A stretch of 18,293 bases of DNA from Spirochaetales bacterium (GCA_023136785.1 JAGLQP010000003.1:1-18293), one strand, 5' to 3'; positions 1 to 7,077 are shown, counted from the first letter of the stretch. The notes: generated by a model from the sequence alone, not told the origin. Made by a program: numbers and translations.

Positions 1-748
1 CCGCCGCTCCCACCAGGGCGAGGCTGTAGACGCTGATCTCCCAGCTCTGCTGAATAAAGGGAATCTGAAGATAGGCCGCATAGTCGGCACGGCCGGCCAG
101 GTAGGACAGAACAGCAAAGGTAATTCCCACCATGATGACCAATCCCGCAGCCAAACCATCAAGCCCGTCTGTTAGGTTGACGGCGTTGCTGAATCCCACC
201 AAGACGAGCACACCGAAGGGGATGTACAAATACGACAAGTCTACAACGGGAGTCTTGAAGAAGGGTACGTAGAGCAGGGTTGTATGCTCGTTTCTGTAGA
301 GGAAAAGCAGGAGCACGATTGCCACGGATACCACGGTCTGACCTGAAAACTTGAAACCTGCTCGCAAACCTGTTTGTTTTTTCTTAAACACTTTCAAGTA
401 ATCATCTACAAATCCGATCAGACCGAACCCGACGGTGGCCCCCAACAGGATCCACGTATAAAGATTGTTCCAGTCCTGCCACAGCAGAACCGAGAACACA
501 ATGGTAGAGATAATCAAGATCCCTCCCATGGTCGGGGTACCTGTTTTTTCCAGATGTCGCTGCGGAACATCAACGCGTATCGCTTCTCCGGTTTTCAATT
601 CCCTCAGTCTGCGAATCATCCAAGGGCCAACGACCAGGGACAGCACCAGAGCCGTTAGAGCGGCATAGGCGGCGCGAAAAGTAATGTACTGAAAAACATT
701 GAATACCGTGAAGTATTTGACCAGTGGATAGAGCAGCTTCAGCACCAT
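1..748 (-). CDS. mraY: MraY, phospho-N-acetylmuramoyl-pentapeptide-transferase (partial)
   Basis: Integral membrane enzyme that transfers phospho-MurNAc-pentapeptide from UDP to undecaprenyl phosphate, making lipid I on the cytoplasmic face. Reading the minus strand from ATG at 748 gives 249 uninterrupted residues before the window ends; the family is usually about 360, so the C-terminal third is missing. Family motifs are clear: GTPTMGG at about 70-76, FVDDYLK at about 113-119 with the catalytic Asp pair, and NAVNLTDGLDGLA at about 188-200. Hydrophobic segments lie between them. The start lies 3 nt after the murF stop, so translation is probably coupled. It is the last dcw gene visible; ftsW, murG or similar genes may follow outside the window. 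Identification is firm. Confidence 0.97.
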   Translation of the reverse strand, partial: MVLKLLYPLVKYFTVFNVFQYITFRAAYAALTALVLSLVVGPWMIRRLRELKTGEAIRVDVPQRHLEKTGTPTMGGILIISTIVFSVLLWQDWNNLYTWILLGATVGFGLIGFVDDYLKVFKKKQTGLRAGFKFSGQTVVSVAIVLLLFLYRNEHTTLLYVPFFKTPVVDLSYLYIPFGVLVLVGFSNAVNLTDGLDGLAAGLVIMVGITFAVLSYLAGRADYAAYLQIPFIQQSWEISVYSLALVGAA

Positions 749-751
749 CCC

Positions 752-2164
752 TTACACCTCGATCATTTCCGGCAGCAGTCGTTCCAGCTCTACAGCCCTG
801 GATCCTTTAATTACCACCAGATCTCCCTCCCGAAGATACGGGAGCAGTTCCTTTCTCAAGCGCTCAAAGTCCGTCGTCCAGTTCACGGTACCGTTGAAGT
901 CCCTCTCCTTGATGCTCTGAAATGTATCCTCCATCTCTTCTCCGAAGAGGAACAAGCTTTGAAAACCGGCATCCAAGGCTTCCCGGCCGATCTCCCGATG
1001 GGCTTCCCGACTCTGTGTACCCAGCTCTTTCATCGCCCCAAGAACCGCGATCTTCCTTCCCTGCCAGCGCAGGGCTGACACGAAGGAAAACACCTGGCGA
1101 AAGGAATCGGGATTGGCATTGTAGCAATCCTGGATTACCGTTACCGTGCCTCCGCGGATGATCTGCGAACGCCCGAACAGGGGGCGAACGCTCTCCAGCC
1201 CCTCTTTGATTTTACTTTTGCTAATTCCCAATTCCGCCGATACCGATATTGATACCAAAGCGTTTCGAACATTGTGAGCGCCAAAAAAGGGGAAGCGGAT
1301 CCGGAGCCCCTCCCAGTGGATGATGGTACCATCCAGCCCCAGATCCTCACTTCCTTCAAACCCTCTGGTACTTTCCGGCCCAAAGGGGACTATCACCCCC
1401 TTTAGTCCTTCATGAAACAGTGAATAGAAATCCTCTGCTTCAAAGACAAAGGCTTTCTGAGTTCCGTCAAAATAGCGGAAGATTTTTTTCTTCTCACGAG
1501 CGATAACCTCGCGGGAACCAAACAGCCCGATATGGGCTGTGCCAATGTTTGTGATCACCGCCACATCCGGCCGACAGATATCCGCCAACACATCCATCTC
1601 CCCGGGATGATTGACGCCGAGCTCAAAAACAGAGATTCGGTGATGCTCTCGAACCTGGAAGCAGGCCAGGGGCAGACCGATCTCGGAGTTCAAATTCCCC
1701 TGGCTGATCACCGTGGGGCTGTCCAGAGCCATGATGCTGCCAAGGATCTCTTTAGTCGTTGTTTTTCCGTTGCTCCCGGTCACTCCGATCCTCAACAGGT
1801 GTGGGAACTGCCTCAGGTATCCCTTGGACATCTCCTGCAGAGCGCTCAGAGTGTCCTCGACCAAGATCACACTGATTCCCGGCCTGTTCTGCAGCCCGGA
1901 TTGCAGATCCTCCTGTCGTTTTTCCCACTGCCGGCGCGAAGCGACTACCGCCGCGGCTCCCCTCTTGAAAGCCTGGGGAATAAACTCATGCCCATCCACT
2001 CGAGTTCCCGGCAGGGCAACAAACAGACACCCCTCTTCGACCTGACGGGAATCTATAACAACCTGACGAATATCCCGATTTCCCTTGATAAGCAAACGGC
2101 CACCGGTGAGGCGGCTCGCCTGGTCGGGGGAAAACAGACCGTTCCGCAACGCCGTATTAGTCAC
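752..2164 (-). CDS. murF: MurF, UDP-MurNAc-tripeptide-D-alanyl-D-alanine ligase
   Basis: Cytoplasmic ATP-dependent Mur ligase that adds D-Ala-D-Ala to UDP-MurNAc-tripeptide, the last soluble step before MraY. The 470 residues are normal for the family. Seen: an N-terminal substrate domain (about 1-110, with IDSRQVEEGCLFVAL), the ATP-binding P-loop GVTGSNGKTTTKE at 127-139, the Mur central motifs NLNSEIGLP (157-165), ELGVNHPGEM (181-190) and TNIGTAHIG (205-213), then DCYNANPDSF, which starts the C-terminal ligase domain. MurF rather than MurE or MurC is supported by this last motif and by the position directly before mraY. The start is GTG at 2164 and overlaps the ftsL stop by 8 nt, with AAGGA a little upstream. 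No murE is next to it, although MurE normally precedes MurF. Confidence 0.96.
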   Translation of the reverse strand: MTNTALRNGLFSPDQASRLTGGRLLIKGNRDIRQVVIDSRQVEEGCLFVALPGTRVDGHEFIPQAFKRGAAAVVASRRQWEKRQEDLQSGLQNRPGISVILVEDTLSALQEMSKGYLRQFPHLLRIGVTGSNGKTTTKEILGSIMALDSPTVISQGNLNSEIGLPLACFQVREHHRISVFELGVNHPGEMDVLADICRPDVAVITNIGTAHIGLFGSREVIAREKKKIFRYFDGTQKAFVFEAEDFYSLFHEGLKGVIVPFGPESTRGFEGSEDLGLDGTIIHWEGLRIRFPFFGAHNVRNALVSISVSAELGISKSKIKEGLESVRPLFGRSQIIRGGTVTVIQDCYNANPDSFRQVFSFVSALRWQGRKIAVLGAMKELGTQSREAHREIGREALDAGFQSLFLFGEEMEDTFQSIKERDFNGTVNWTTDFERLRKELLPYLREGDLVVIKGSRAVELERLLPEMIEV

Positions 2165-2444
2165 CCCGGCCGTCCTTAAGCTTGACTTTGATCACATCCT
2201 CCGGTTTCAGTGGTTTCAATCCCAGCTTATCCACGGCCAGTGCTTCAACCCGGCCGGGGGAACTCAACACGGCCAGTGCTGCGATCACCTTCTTATTTTT
2301 CTCCAGCCAATCCTTCTGGCCCGCCTCCAGGTTCTCCACCTCCCGCTCCAATTCCTGGTAGCGGTATCCCTGCCAGGTGTTTAGAAAGAACAGGGCGATG
2401 AAGGCCAATACTGTGATGATGAAAAAGGGCGATCGAAGCCTCAT
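2157..2444 (-). CDS. ftsL: FtsL-like septum protein
   Basis: Small bitopic membrane protein of 95 residues. Seen: a basic N-terminus (MRLR), one hydrophobic helix at about 7-22, a charged heptad-like coiled coil at about 28-58, and an extracytoplasmic tail with SSPGRVEALAVDKLGL at 61-76. This layout and the tail motif match FtsL/DivIC-type divisome proteins, which bridge FtsQ/DivIB and the septal wall synthase. The position between rsmH and murF is the classic ftsL place. Its ATG overlaps the rsmH TGA (ATGA) and its end overlaps murF, so all three are probably translationally coupled. The expected next gene, the transpeptidase ftsI, is absent here. Sequence conservation in FtsL is low, so the name rests on topology and context. 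Confidence 0.85.
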   Translation of the reverse strand: MRLRSPFFIITVLAFIALFFLNTWQGYRYQELEREVENLEAGQKDWLEKNKKVIAALAVLSSPGRVEALAVDKLGLKPLKPEDVIKVKLKDGRGD

Positions 2445-3376
2445 GCAATTTTCTCCAAGACCCTGAAGCGGGCGCTCCGGGAAGCAGGATTTTTCCGCAT
2501 TTCCTCATCCGTGGGTCTAACCGGCTTCCTCGTCAAAATGCGTGCCCGCCTTTGGCCCCCACATTGACAGATCGGCGATTCCGGAGGGCAGGTACAGGAC
2601 TTATTGCGTTCCTGAAAGAAACGCTTCACAATGCGATCCTCCAATGAGTGAAAGGAGATGACGCCCATCCTTCCACCTACGGTCAAATGTTCGAAGGCCA
2701 CCGGCAATGTGGCCTCGAGAAGATCCAGTTCCCTGTTCACGGCGATACGTAGAGCCTGGAAGGTCCGGGTGGCCGGATGAATCCTCCCGTGCCGATAGGA
2801 AGGAGGCACGGCGTTCCAGATGACCTCGGTCAGCCTCTTGGAGCTTTCGATATCTCCTCGTTCACGCTCGCCCACGATCGCCCTACTAATCATGGCAGCA
2901 TAGCGTTCCTCTCCAAAACGCAGGATCAGCTGCCGCAGTTCCTCCTCGGAGCTGGTGTTCACGATTTCCGCAGCACTTACACCCTTTTCGATATCGAGTC
3001 GCATATCGAGTGGCTCGTTCCGGCTAAAGGAAAAGCCCCGTTTGCCGGCCCGGTAATGGAACATCGATACTCCCAGATCGAAAAATATACGCTGCGGTGG
3101 TTTGTCCACCAGCTGCGAAAAGGAACGAAAAAACTCAAAAAAATCCAGCCGGAACAGCCTGACCCGCCGGCCGAAATGGTCTAGCCGTTGCCGAGCGCGT
3201 TCGAGGATCTGTTCATCCCTTTCGACTCCGTAAAGCACGAGTCGGGGACCGACAGATAGAAAGGCTTCTGCATGCCCGCCTTCCCCAAGAGTGGCATCGA
3301 CAAACACCAACTCTCGTCCCTGCCCTCCGAGCAGAGTCAAAGCCTGTTCAAGAAGAACCGGCTTGTGGATGAACAC
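2441..3376 (-). CDS. rsmH: RsmH (MraW), 16S rRNA m4C1402 methyltransferase
   Basis: SAM-dependent enzyme that N4-methylates C1402 in the 16S rRNA decoding centre. Its 311 residues are the usual length. Seen: the N-terminal HKPVLL, the SAM-binding motif DATLGEGGHAEAFL at 27-40, a helical insert domain, a SYRHGRIHPATRTFQALRI block, and the late signature GVISFHSLEDRIVKRFF. A CxC...CxC cluster (SCTCPPESPICQCGG) near the C-terminus is common in family members. The start is GTG at 3376, preceded by a purine-rich GGGGAGGGG Shine-Dalgarno sequence. It lies 16 nt after mraZ and overlaps ftsL by 4 nt. Identification is firm. Confidence 0.97.
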   Translation of the reverse strand: MFIHKPVLLEQALTLLGGQGRELVFVDATLGEGGHAEAFLSVGPRLVLYGVERDEQILERARQRLDHFGRRVRLFRLDFFEFFRSFSQLVDKPPQRIFFDLGVSMFHYRAGKRGFSFSRNEPLDMRLDIEKGVSAAEIVNTSSEEELRQLILRFGEERYAAMISRAIVGERERGDIESSKRLTEVIWNAVPPSYRHGRIHPATRTFQALRIAVNRELDLLEATLPVAFEHLTVGGRMGVISFHSLEDRIVKRFFQERNKSCTCPPESPICQCGGQRRARILTRKPVRPTDEEMRKNPASRSARFRVLEKIA

Positions 3377-3392
3377 GTTCCCCTCCCCGTCG

Positions 3393-3833
3393 CTACAGAG
3401 CGATCTTATTCCCTATCTCTTCAGCAGCCTCCTTGAACTTACTCTCGTTCTCCTCGAGGTAGGTCAGATAGCTTTCCTCGTCCCAGATCTCTATATAGGT
3501 CTGAATTCCAAGAATGATGCACTCCTTCTTCAACTGGGCGAACTCTTTAAGAGTAGTCGGTATAATGATCCTGCCGGATCTGTCGATCTCGGTCTCCTGG
3601 GCCGGCGCAATGATTCGCCGCTGCATGAGCCTGGCCTTCTCCTGGAACAAGGAGGTGGATCCGATCAGGCTTTGGACGATTTTCTTCCATTCGTCGTGAG
3701 GGAAAAGCCAGAGACATTTGTCCACACCCCGGGTCAACACAATGGAGTTGCCCGTGATATGCGTACGAATCCGAGAGGGAATCATCAATCTGTTCTTATC
3801 ATCGAGGGAATAGCGATATTCTCCCGTCAACAT
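3393..3833 (-). CDS. mraZ: MraZ, transcriptional regulator of the dcw cluster
   Basis: DNA-binding protein that in other bacteria binds TGGGN repeats upstream of its own gene and represses the mra/dcw operon. The 146 residues contain the two tandem SpoVT/AbrB-like halves of the family. The first carries the DxxxR motif at D11-R15 (DDKNRLMIPS) and the second at D84-R88 (DRSGRIIIP). It is the promoter-proximal gene of the operon, and TGGGR repeats lie in its promoter (separate entries). The start is ATG at 3833; the leader just before it is G-rich (TAGGTTAGGG) but without a perfect Shine-Dalgarno sequence. Identification is firm; autoregulation here is inferred from the boxes. Confidence 0.96.
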   Translation of the reverse strand: MLTGEYRYSLDDKNRLMIPSRIRTHITGNSIVLTRGVDKCLWLFPHDEWKKIVQSLIGSTSLFQEKARLMQRRIIAPAQETEIDRSGRIIIPTTLKEFAQLKKECIILGIQTYIEIWDEESYLTYLEENESKFKEAAEEIGNKIAL

Positions 3834-3863
3834 ACCCTAACCTACCACCTGTCTGGTCAAATT

Positions 3864-3900
3864 CCCCACTTTTTCCCACCTTTTAATCTATACTATCCCA
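3864..3900 (-). promoter_or_regulatory. Putative MraZ-binding boxes (TGGGR repeats)
   Basis: The minus strand carries TGGGA (3874-3878) and TGGGG (3864-3868) exactly 10 bp apart, the one-turn spacing known for MraZ boxes. A third TGGGA (3896-3900) sits 22 bp from the first, inside the promoter spacer beside the -10 box. The pair lies just downstream of the inferred transcription start. The third copy breaks the regular spacing, so binding there is less sure. Bound MraZ would cover the -10 and start region, consistent with repression. Confidence 0.6.
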
Positions 3901-3917
3901 TCTTTTACAATTGTCAA
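3890..3917 (-). promoter_or_regulatory. Promoter of the mraZ-dcw operon
   Basis: On the minus strand there is a perfect -35 box TTGACA (3912-3917), a 16-nt spacer and TAGTAT as -10 (3890-3895), which keeps the T1, A2, A5 and T6 positions of TATAAT. Transcription would start near 3883, giving a leader of about 50 nt before the mraZ ATG. It is the only strong sigma-70-like site seen upstream of mraZ. Confidence 0.65.
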
Positions 3918-3997
3918 CATTCTTTTCTCTAGCATCGGGGAGATTTCTAACTAAAAAGGCGCTTTCTACTATATATTTGTTATGCAAAACTTCCAAA

Positions 3998-4026
3998 TTG
4001 ACGGAACAAAGAGAAATCTGTATCTT
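3998..4026 (+). promoter_or_regulatory. Promoter of the DUF1820-STAS genes
   Basis: Plus-strand TTGACG (3998-4003) is followed, after exactly 17 nt, by TATCTT (4021-4026). The -35 matches 5 of 6 and the -10 matches 4 of 6 consensus bases. A start near 4033 would give a leader of about 58 nt that contains the two inverted repeats listed separately. The roughly 80 bases between this promoter and the divergent mraZ promoter are AT-rich and show no gene. Confidence 0.5.
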
Positions 4027-4037
4027 GAAAGGGTGCA

Positions 4038-4074
4038 GGTGCATAGCACCGCGCCTGAGCTTCTTAAGAAGATC
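4038..4074 (+). promoter_or_regulatory. Two adjacent inverted repeats in the DUF1820 leader
   Basis: GGTGC-ATA-GCACC (4038-4050) is a perfect 5-bp stem with a 3-nt loop. CTTCTTAAGAAG (4060-4071) is a perfect 12-bp palindrome, extendable to 4057-4074 with one mismatched pair. Both fall between the predicted promoter and the AGGGAGAG Shine-Dalgarno sequence (4078-4085). No U-run follows, so neither is an ordinary terminator. They could be a regulator site or RNA structure affecting translation. Confidence 0.4.
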
Positions 4075-4090
4075 TGTAGGGAGAGTAAAT

Positions 4091-4447
4091 TTGTCTGTGT
4101 ACCGAGTTCATTTCAAGTGGAAAGATAAAGAAATACAACTCACCGCCAAGAGTCTTGATTTAACCCATCCCTATTTCGTATCGATCAAGGACTTAGTTTT
4201 TACAGACAAGAAGAAACTGATAATCAATCCTGCGGAAGACGATATCATGAAGGCCTTCGGAAATTCAAAACACCTGATGATTCCCTTTCAGACGGTGTTG
4301 CTGATCGAAGAGGTCGATGAACAGCAGCGCGCGGTTCGCCAATTCGCCCTGGTCGATCAGGATAAGACAGACTCCGAGCGTAGCGAGCAGAGCGAGCAGA
4401 GCGAGGGCAGCGAGGGAGACGGACGGGAGGGCGATGCCCAGTCTTGA
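4091..4447 (+). CDS. DUF1820 family protein
   Basis: Soluble protein of unknown biochemical function. From TTG at 4091 it has 118 residues. The first 80 or so match the DUF1820 pattern as I recall it: YRVHF near the start, then FVSIKDLVF, LIINPAEDDIMKAF, and HLMIPFQTVLLIEEVDE. The tail is low complexity and acidic, with repeated Ser-Glu-Gln units (separate entry). The TTG start was chosen because AGGGAGAG (4078-4085) ends 5 nt before it; GTG at 4097 is the alternative. A longer reading from TTG 3911 was rejected because it crosses the promoter and its extra residues do not resemble the family. The gene precedes a STAS gene by 38 nt on the same strand, so they are probably co-transcribed. The family call comes from memory of the consensus. 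Confidence 0.75.
   Translation: MSVYRVHFKWKDKEIQLTAKSLDLTHPYFVSIKDLVFTDKKKLIINPAEDDIMKAFGNSKHLMIPFQTVLLIEEVDEQQRAVRQFALVDQDKTDSERSEQSEQSEGSEGDGREGDAQS
4374..4420 (+). repeat. Short tandem Ser-Glu-Gln coding repeat
   Basis: A degenerate 9-nt unit (AGC GAG CAG) is repeated about five times in phase with the codons, encoding SERSEQSEQSEGSEG in the DUF1820 C-terminus. Such a tract can change length by slippage in multiples of three codons without breaking the frame. Confidence 0.7.
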
Positions 4448-4485
4448 TGCCACCTAGGCTTTTACTAAACTTGTGAGAGGATAAG

Positions 4486-4791
4486 ATGTTTGTTCGCAAT
4501 GAGATTTCCAAAGACGAAGTAGAGTTGCGGGTGCAGGGTCCATTGAGTAGCGATGCGGCGGAGGAATTCCAGAAATCTCTCCACGCCCTGGCAGCGGCAG
4601 ATCACAAGACGATCACTCTCAATCTCTCTGAGGTTCCTTCGATCAACTCAACCTGCATCGGAAAAATCCTGCTGTTGCGGAAAAACTTAACAGATCAGGA
4701 TCGGGTTATCCGAGTCAACGGCTGCAGCGATGCTCTGTACAATACCTTCCAGCTGATCAAGTTCGACAAACTTGTAAGCATCGACCGTTGA
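4486..4791 (+). CDS. STAS-domain protein (anti-anti-sigma factor-like)
   Basis: Single STAS domain of 101 residues, the size of SpoIIAA/RsbV-type anti-sigma-factor antagonists, which switch partners with kinase or anti-sigma proteins by serine phosphorylation. Seen: LNLSEVPSINSTCIGKILLL at about 45-64. Aligned by eye with SpoIIAA, S55 takes the place of the phosphorylated serine, while the usual preceding Asp is N54 and the usual Gly is C57. ATG at 4486 is preceded by GAGAGGAT. No anti-sigma kinase, phosphatase or sigma factor lies in the window, so the partner is unknown. Its stop is only 6 nt from the convergent GH57 stop. Confidence 0.85.
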   Translation: MFVRNEISKDEVELRVQGPLSSDAAEEFQKSLHALAAADHKTITLNLSEVPSINSTCIGKILLLRKNLTDQDRVIRVNGCSDALYNTFQLIKFDKLVSIDR

Positions 4792-4797
4792 ATCGCT

Positions 4798-6375
4798 TCA
4801 GGATACACAGCTCCGATAATCGATTTTCGGAAATATGTTGTTCCTGCCCTCCACCTCGAGAAACCACTCCTGCTGGAGTCTGTTGGTCATGAGGGAGTCA
4901 TAGATCCGGGTGAAGTTGTAGATGTGCTCTCGTGTGCGCCGCACCGCATAGGGCACGGTGGTCCCGGTCTTCATTATGAAAGCCCAATCCGACGCTTCGG
5001 CCAGCAGCATCTCTCGAAAGGCCTGATTCAAAGCCCGCTTGCGCAGCCCCTTCTCTTTTGGAAAACGATGGACCAGCTCTGACATACGCAAAGCCTGTTG
5101 ATGCAGGTGTCTGTACACCCAATCGTTGCTGCCCTCCAGCCACACTTCAGCAAATCCCTTGTTCCCCCAGCTGGAAAAACATGGCTGAGCAACCTGCTGC
5201 TCCGGGTGCTGCGACAAATACTGTCCAGGGGTGGTCAAGGAGATAGAATCTTGTTCGGCGGCGACTCGGCGAAGGACGATCTCCAGCCACTGGGGACCTT
5301 CGAACCACCAGTGCCCAAACAGCTCGGCATCGAAGGGACATACGATCAAAGGGGGGCGGTCCATCCTGGCGGACAGACGCCTGCATTGGTTGATCCGGGC
5401 GGTAACGAAATGGTCGGCGTGCTCCACAACCTTTTTTTCCGCCGCTTTGGGACTGTACAGCCGTTTCTGGTCCCCCGGCCCGGTTATCGCGTAGTACTTG
5501 ATTCCCGTACTGACCCGTACATTTCCGTCAGGAAGGAAAGGCTTCAGGTACTCCATCGGCAGATCGTAGCCGATATCCCGGTAGAACTCCCGGTACACCG
5601 GGTCGCCGGGATACCCATCCTGGGAAGACCAAACCGATTTCGCAGACTCTGGATCCCGGCCAAAGGCAGCCACCATGTTGGGACAGTACAGGGGTGCATA
5701 CACTCCGTAGCGAGGACGCTGTTCTGCGAAGAGGATTCCTTGAGTCTCCAAGAAAAAGTAGGACAGACTCTTCTCCTTCAGATACTCTTCCACCCCTGGA
5801 TAGTACCCGCATTCGGGTAGCCAGAAACCCTTTGGATAGCTACCGAAGTTTCCAACATGAGTTTGAACGGCCACCTCTATTTGGGCTTTTACAACCTGGG
5901 GAACCACCTGAAACAGCGGAAGGAAGCAGTGGGTAGCGGTAGAGGTGATCAGATCCACGAGATCTGCTCTCTCCAGGCGAATCAGTGCATCGAGAAGATT
6001 GCAGCGATAGCGATCCTTAAATGCTCGCCGGCACTCTTGAAAGCGATGGAGGTACATCCGGGCCAGTCGGTTCGCCCTTGGGTTCTCTGTTGTGCGTCGG
6101 ACCTCGAGCCGGGCAAGCTCGAGCATACGATCCAAATAGGCGAGATACCGGTTCTGGAGGAATTCGTCTTTGAACATTTCCGCCAGAGTAGGAGATATCG
6201 AAAGGGTTATTCGATATCTCACACCCTCGGCCTGCAGACGCTCGAATACGGATAGGAGGGGCATATAGGTCTCGGATAATGCCTCGAAGAACCAGTCCTC
6301 TTCGAGAAACTGCGGGTGCTCCGGATGCCTTACAAAGGGCAGGTGCCAGTGCAGCACCAGGGAGAGGTATCCCAT
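4798..6375 (-). CDS. GH57 1,4-alpha-glucan branching enzyme
   Basis: Cytoplasmic glycoside hydrolase family 57 enzyme, 525 residues, with the architecture of GH57 glucan branching enzymes: an N-terminal (beta/alpha)7 barrel followed by the DUF1957 helical C-terminal domain. Seen: VLHWHLPFVRHPE at 7-19, GFWLPECGYYPG at 183-194 with E188 in the nucleophile position, and CPFDAELFGHWWFEGP at 346-361 with D349 in the acid/base position. The C-terminal region contains SSWGNKG and a long helical segment. It creates alpha-1,6 branches in glycogen-like alpha-glucan. Its start lies 3 nt after the stop of the DUF4912 gene, so the two are co-transcribed and probably coupled. Catalytic residues are intact; alpha-amylase-type activity is a less likely alternative. 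Confidence 0.9.
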   Translation of the reverse strand: MGYLSLVLHWHLPFVRHPEHPQFLEEDWFFEALSETYMPLLSVFERLQAEGVRYRITLSISPTLAEMFKDEFLQNRYLAYLDRMLELARLEVRRTTENPRANRLARMYLHRFQECRRAFKDRYRCNLLDALIRLERADLVDLITSTATHCFLPLFQVVPQVVKAQIEVAVQTHVGNFGSYPKGFWLPECGYYPGVEEYLKEKSLSYFFLETQGILFAEQRPRYGVYAPLYCPNMVAAFGRDPESAKSVWSSQDGYPGDPVYREFYRDIGYDLPMEYLKPFLPDGNVRVSTGIKYYAITGPGDQKRLYSPKAAEKKVVEHADHFVTARINQCRRLSARMDRPPLIVCPFDAELFGHWWFEGPQWLEIVLRRVAAEQDSISLTTPGQYLSQHPEQQVAQPCFSSWGNKGFAEVWLEGSNDWVYRHLHQQALRMSELVHRFPKEKGLRKRALNQAFREMLLAEASDWAFIMKTGTTVPYAVRRTREHIYNFTRIYDSLMTNRLQQEWFLEVEGRNNIFPKIDYRSCVS

Positions 6376-6378
6376 GCT

Positions 6379-7077
6379 CTACTCCCTATGGACAGCAAGA
6401 ATCCTTTGGGGGATTCCACTGGAGCTGCCAAACCCTTCGAATGTATCGAATCCCGAAAGCAGATTGAGAGTAAGACCCTGGTCGGCGCTTGGGAAATTGT
6501 CGGAAAAACTGTTACGAGGAGTCCTGATTGGGTTGGATCTGGCCAGGCACCGATATTTGTCCTCCGAGATGATCCCCAGCTCTAGGATGTAACTGCAGTT
6601 CTGGTTGGGAAGATAGATGTACCAACTCGTGTCATCGATTTGAATTGGGATATCAAACGAGGAATTTGCATTCGACCCCGTGAAATCGATCAACTCCACA
6701 TCATGCACACGCAGCACCAGCCGGTCCCCATCGGCGTTCTTCTTCAGCTTCTCCAGAAGGTTGTTGTCCAGGTCCCAGTAGGCGTACGCCCAGTTGGGAT
6801 CCCGAACCATGAAGACTACTCTTGTCTGATTGTATCGTTTCTCTATTGGAAAAGCATCGGCGTGGTCAGTGGTTTCTCGTTCTGTGCCCTGGTATTTGCT
6901 CTGTTCTACCCGGATTGCTAGGTTGTTCTCCTCCGCCCTCTCCAGTTCTTTGAAGTTCTCCAGGATGAACTCTGTCAGAGCTGCTCTATCAGCCGCACCG
7001 GTGAGCTCGTACCCCTGCTTACGAGCAAGGACTTCCAACTCCTCCAGCGAGATCGACTGGAGGCGTTCTTTGGTCAT
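6379..7077 (-). CDS. DUF4912 protein with N-terminal Rho_N/SAP-like motif
   Basis: Protein of 232 residues. The first 45 or so (LQSISLEELEVLARKQGYEL...) look like the small helical Rho N-terminal/SAP-type domain often fused to DUF4912. From about 82 the DUF4912 signature follows: RVVFMVRDPNWAYAYWDLD, then LVLRVHDVE, WYIYLPNQNCSYILELG and a final ARSNPIRTPRN. The DUF4912 core is thought to adopt a beta-rich, carbohydrate-binding-like fold. That idea, together with tight linkage to a GH57 branching enzyme, suggests a role in alpha-glucan handling, but no activity is shown by the sequence. ATG 7077 is preceded by GGAGGT at 7082-7087 and by a good promoter. Confidence 0.85.
   Translation of the reverse strand: MTKERLQSISLEELEVLARKQGYELTGAADRAALTEFILENFKELERAEENNLAIRVEQSKYQGTERETTDHADAFPIEKRYNQTRVVFMVRDPNWAYAYWDLDNNLLEKLKKNADGDRLVLRVHDVELIDFTGSNANSSFDIPIQIDDTSWYIYLPNQNCSYILELGIISEDKYRCLARSNPIRTPRNSFSDNFPSADQGLTLNLLSGFDTFEGFGSSSGIPQRILAVHRE

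Noticed and set aside
1532..2179. 215-codon plus-strand open frame opposite murF
   Set aside because: It is antisense to clear Mur ligase motifs, with no ribosome-binding site or recognisable domain.
3911..4090. Longer N-terminus of the DUF1820 gene from a TTG at 3911
   Set aside because: It runs through the predicted promoter and leader hairpins, has no Shine-Dalgarno sequence, and its residues do not resemble the family. The TTG at 4091 has AGGGAGAG 5 nt ahead.
5098..5820. 240-codon plus-strand open frame inside the GH57 gene
   Set aside because: It lies wholly antisense to a gene with intact catalytic motifs and has a composition typical of an antisense shadow.
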